From NCBI GenBank assembly GCA_003167475.1, contig PMTB01000044.1, positions 1 to 15,365 on the forward strand: a stretch of DNA of 15,365 nucleotides, given 5' to 3'. The translations under genes and the position numbers were made by a program. The notes beneath the pieces were generated by a model. It was not told the DNA's origin. It was given only the letters and a program-made list of their open reading frames with translations, and made no database searches. This document shows, one piece after another, positions 12,784 through 15,365 of this stretch. Every line of letters starts with the position of its first letter. Within the stretch, counting starts at the first letter, position 1. The DNA comes from a candidate division FCPU426 bacterium (GTDB lineage Bacteria > Oederibacteriota > PGYV01 > Palsa-1178).

Positions 12784-14799
12784 ATGAAAAAAAGGAATAT
12801 TTTCACCGTTTTGCTGGCTTTGATAGCCGGCTTGGTCCTGGCTTTTACCTCGGATTATAACTCCGCCGGCGCCCAGGTGGGCGCGCAATCCCAGGGCGGT
12901 TCCATAATGCAGTCGGGCTCGCAGGCTCCTGTCGGGATTTCAAGCAAGGGCAATGCCGCCGGTGTTTACGACTGGAAAAATAAGGTCGCGGCTACACCGG
13001 CAACAACGGCCCAGCAGGTCATCACAGCGGCAGCGGCCGCGGTTGAAGTGGTGGTTACGGCGCGCCGCGTTCCCGAAGACATTGCGCTGGTTCCACGCGG
13101 CATTGAGGTCGTGAAAGCGGCCGACATAGCGGACTCGGGTGAACAAAGGCTTCAGGATGTGCTTGACTCCATCCCGGGCCTGACGGTTTTGAGGTCCGGC
13201 GGTTACCAGGGCGTAAGTTCGGTGCTTGTGCGCGGCCAAAACTCAAACCATACCCTGATAATGCAGGACGGCGTACCCTTAAACGATATAGCCGTTGGCG
13301 GAGTCGACCTCAACCAGGTGGATCTTTCCGACTTTGACAGGATAGAAGTGGTAAAAGGAGGACTGTCGTCGGTTTACGGCGCGGACGCGTCAGCGGGGGC
13401 CATAAATATTATAACCGGCTCAAAAGAGGAAAAGCCCGTGGCCGCTTCAGCATCATACGGGTCATATAATTTTCAGAAGTACACGCTCTCATCGGATTAT
13501 AAAGTTTACGGCGTAAAGTACTCGGCCTCGGCTGTCGAGGAAAAAAGCGACGGATATACCGACAACTCCGCATATTTAAAGCACACATTGAACGCGAAGC
13601 TGTCTTTTACCGGCGATTTTCTGGATTCGACGCTGTTCGGGTATTATTTTAAAAGGGATATGGGGGTACCGTTCTCGGGTTATGGCCCATCTCCTTACGC
13701 TAAAGAATATGACGAAAATTTCCACCTTGGAGCGGACGAAAAATTCAACGTGGGCCCGTTAAAGGGCCAGGCCACCGGTTATATGCGGTCGGCCCAGTTG
13801 CGTTTTATTGATACGAGTTATTTTGAGGATTCAAACCAGAAGAAAAAAGAGTACAGCGGTTCTTTATACCTGATGTATGACGAATCAAGTTATATTTCAG
13901 GCATGACCGGATACGAAACCACATACAGGCAACTGGACAGTTCCGACGTGATAGGGAACACCTCGAATTCAAACCAGGCGTCCATCACCAATATCTCCGC
14001 GAAACTTCTCGACGATAAACTCCTGATAAACGGCGGGTTCCGGGCTGATTTTAATTCCACGTACGAGAATATGACAAGTGAAAACATCAGCGTTAAATAT
14101 AAATTTCCGGACAATGTGGCCATAAGGGCGTCATTTGACAAGTCGTTTTCAGCGCCGACAATGGACGAATTATACTGGCCCGCGCAGGATTTTGGGAATT
14201 ACGGGTACGGTGAGACCTACTACAAAGGGAACCCGGCCTTAAAGCCGGAGGATTCCACATCTTATGAGGTTGGAGTGGATAAAAAGGATGACAAGATATC
14301 CGAAGGGGTAACGTTCTTCAAAAGCGAGGTCCTGCACCTGATCGACCAGCAGTATATTACGGACGGGGTCTCAACCACGCAAACCCCGGTAAACATAAAT
14401 AAAGCGGAACTGAGCGGCATAGAGGCAAGGGTTGATTTTATTCCGGCTGATTTTCTGGCAGTTTACGCGCGTTACACTTACTTAAGGGCGGTTGACCAGG
14501 ACAATAAACAGCTTGATTACAGGCCGCAGGGCACGGTGGATGGCGGCATAAATATAAAATTTCCGTTCGACACCAAGCTCACAGTGGACGGCCAGTATGT
14601 GGACCTAAGGACGGATTTGCACGGTAATGTCTTAAAATCGTATTACCTTCTGAATTGCACCGCAGTGCACAAGATAAGCAAAAACGTCAAAGTGCTGGTC
14701 GACTTCAAGAACATCCTGAATAACACGACATACGTAACCCAGGCGAATTTCCCGATGCCGGGAAGGACGTTCAACGCGGAGATGCAGGTAAGTTTTTAA
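12784..14799 (+). CDS. btuB: TonB-dependent outer-membrane receptor, BtuB-like
   Basis: Outer-membrane porin that imports corrinoid using energy from TonB-ExbBD (not encoded in this window). The 671 residues start with a signal peptide (MKKRNIFTVLLALIAGLVLA and on, likely cut near residue 30). About 55 residues follow of Gln/Gly/Ala/Ser-rich sequence, then a TonB box VEVVVTA (87-93). The plug domain (about 95-212) has LDSIPGLTVLRSGG, SVLVRGQNSNHTLIMQDGVPL and DRIEVVKGGLSSVYGADASAGAINII, all typical of BtuB/cobalamin receptors. A beta-barrel rich in alternating aromatic residues then extends to the terminal Phe of AEMQVSF, the outer-membrane insertion signal. The N-terminal spacer before the TonB box is longer than in E. 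coli BtuB. TAAGGAGA sits 7 bases before the start. B12 specificity is inferred from the operon and plug similarity. Confidence 0.9.
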   Translation: MKKRNIFTVLLALIAGLVLAFTSDYNSAGAQVGAQSQGGSIMQSGSQAPVGISSKGNAAGVYDWKNKVAATPATTAQQVITAAAAAVEVVVTARRVPEDIALVPRGIEVVKAADIADSGEQRLQDVLDSIPGLTVLRSGGYQGVSSVLVRGQNSNHTLIMQDGVPLNDIAVGGVDLNQVDLSDFDRIEVVKGGLSSVYGADASAGAINIITGSKEEKPVAASASYGSYNFQKYTLSSDYKVYGVKYSASAVEEKSDGYTDNSAYLKHTLNAKLSFTGDFLDSTLFGYYFKRDMGVPFSGYGPSPYAKEYDENFHLGADEKFNVGPLKGQATGYMRSAQLRFIDTSYFEDSNQKKKEYSGSLYLMYDESSYISGMTGYETTYRQLDSSDVIGNTSNSNQASITNISAKLLDDKLLINGGFRADFNSTYENMTSENISVKYKFPDNVAIRASFDKSFSAPTMDELYWPAQDFGNYGYGETYYKGNPALKPEDSTSYEVGVDKKDDKISEGVTFFKSEVLHLIDQQYITDGVSTTQTPVNINKAELSGIEARVDFIPADFLAVYARYTYLRAVDQDNKQLDYRPQGTVDGGINIKFPFDTKLTVDGQYVDLRTDLHGNVLKSYYLLNCTAVHKISKNVKVLVDFKNILNNTTYVTQANFPMPGRTFNAEMQVSF

Positions 14800-14818
14800 G
14801 CCGGAGTTTTGTCAGTCG

Positions 14819-15004
14819 GATCCCGTAGGGGTGGACCTAACTTGTCCGCTGAAGCTTCAGCGAAAGCGGATGTGTCCACCCGCTGCGGGATCTAAAGGCT
14901 GTAAGTGGGTCTTAATGTTTGAGAATCGAAAATCGAAAATTGATCAGCGCGCTTGGAAGCTATTATAGATGGACACGCCATCCATCAAGCTTGGAAGGTA
15001 TTAT
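14819..15004 (+). repeat. Structured dispersed repeat (copy B), just after btuB
   Basis: The first part is a nested hairpin: GATCCCG (14819-14825) pairs with CGGGATC (14886-14892), GGGTGGAC (14829-14836) with GTCCACCC (14874-14881), and the 16-base palindrome CGCTGAAGCTTCAGCG (14847-14862) is at the core. After it come AAAGGCTGT, a diverged TTGAGAATCGAAAATCGA block, TTGATCAGCG and CTTGGAAGCTATTATAG. The tail ATGGACACGCCATCCATC (14968-14985) with CTTGGAAGGTATTATAA is shared with copy C. No gene is visible. It may also act as the operon's 3' end, although no T run follows the hairpin. Confidence 0.8.
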
Positions 15005-15005
15005 A

Positions 15006-15202
15006 AAAAGCCGGCATTTGTAGAGAGGGGGCTTGCTCCCTCTCTCAGTAGGAACTAAAGGCTGTTCGTGGGTCGTATTGTTCGAGATTCGAAAGTCGAG
15101 ATTTGATCAGCACGCCGTCGCTGAAGCTCTGGCGTGTGAACCAAGCTCGGAAACTATTATAGGTGGACACACCATCCAGCGGGCTTGGAAGGTGTTATAA
15201 TA
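15006..15202 (+). repeat. Structured dispersed repeat (copy C)
   Basis: GCCGGCATTTGTAGAGAGGG and on (15010-15032) matches copy A at 22 of 23 positions. GAGAGGGGGC/GCTCCCTCTC forms a short hairpin with a TT loop and one G-T wobble, in place of the longer loop of copy A. TGTTCGAGATTCGAAAGTCG with its following AGA is identical to copy A, and AACTATTATAG is shared. An additional CACGCC/GGCGTG stem-loop (15111-15136) is inserted after TTGATCAG. The tail resembles copy B. No gene is visible. Confidence 0.83.
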
Positions 15203-15250
15203 TAGCCAACCTTATAAAGAGCCGTTTTCCGGGTTTTTTTAACATCTTCT

Positions 15251-15365
15251 TTATCTTCTCCTCCAGTTCCGGCGGCAGGCGAAGACCTTAACATCCGTAA
15301 ACCCGCTCCTATAGAGGATCAAAAACTTATCGACGAAACTAAAATCCAAAAGGGTTAACTGCCGG
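15251..15365 (-). pseudogene. Possible end of a minus-strand gene with a frameshift, cut by window edge
   Basis: On the complement, an open frame from the window edge gives RQLTLLDFSFVDKFLILYRS, then GFTDVKVF, and stops at 15251-15253. A second frame then reads RLPPELEEKIKKMLKKPGKR and LFIRLAIL before its own TAA at about 15200-15202. The two segments read like one continuous protein tail, as if a single base were missing near 15280-15295. Product unknown: the charged helix-plus-strand ending is not diagnostic. It would converge with btuB. It may equally be non-coding or a sequencing slip. Confidence 0.35.

Overview
The window reads as chromosome of an uncultivated, diderm (Gram-negative-type) bacterium. 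The evidence for two membranes is a TonB-dependent outer-membrane receptor and a periplasmic binding protein with a signal peptide. Intergenic spaces are filled with short inverted-repeat elements, including a CATTGCGAGGAG / GACGAAGCAAT family. That style, with a cytoplasmic GH57 enzyme, would fit a candidate-phylum bacterium of the Omnitrophota/Elusimicrobiota kind, but the taxon cannot be fixed from the sequence alone.

Layout. A short-chain dehydrogenase runs off the left edge on the minus strand (1-506). Every other confident gene is on the plus strand: a dCTP deaminase homologue (874-1431), a membrane-anchored TPR protein (1966-2721), a GH57 glycosidase/glucanotransferase (3016-5157), purD (5272-6543), purE (6761-7279) overlapping a TsaC/YrdC-type tRNA-modification gene (7276-7836), and a single-cluster ferredoxin (7925-8158) closed by a strong terminator.

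The second half is one coherent unit for vitamin B12 uptake and salvage. A consensus-like promoter (8405-8433) feeds a cobalamin riboswitch (about 8440-8572) and an intrinsic terminator (8583-8607). Then come a cobC-like phosphatase, a BtuR/CobA-type cobalamin adenosyltransferase, and btuF, btuC and btuD with ATGA overlaps or adjacent starts, and finally a btuB-like receptor. The expected flow is: BtuB brings corrinoid across the outer membrane, BtuF passes it to BtuCD, BtuR adenosylates it, and the CobC-like enzyme could act in nucleotide-loop remodelling. No corrin-ring synthesis genes are in the window. B12 would switch the unit off through the riboswitch.

Most noteworthy for a second look: (1) the dCTP deaminase homologue has Ser where the family has its catalytic Glu; (2) the B12 unit is bracketed by same-orientation copies of an apparently undescribed structured repeat (one copy before the promoter, two after btuB); (3) a long inverted repeat sits between the riboswitch terminator and the first gene, and a related copy lies upstream of dcd; (4) a pair of 20-nt perfect palindromes between cobC and btuR differ by a compensatory base pair; (5) the right edge appears to hold the end of a minus-strand gene split by a frameshift. 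I found no CRISPR array, tRNA, rRNA, transposase or defence gene.
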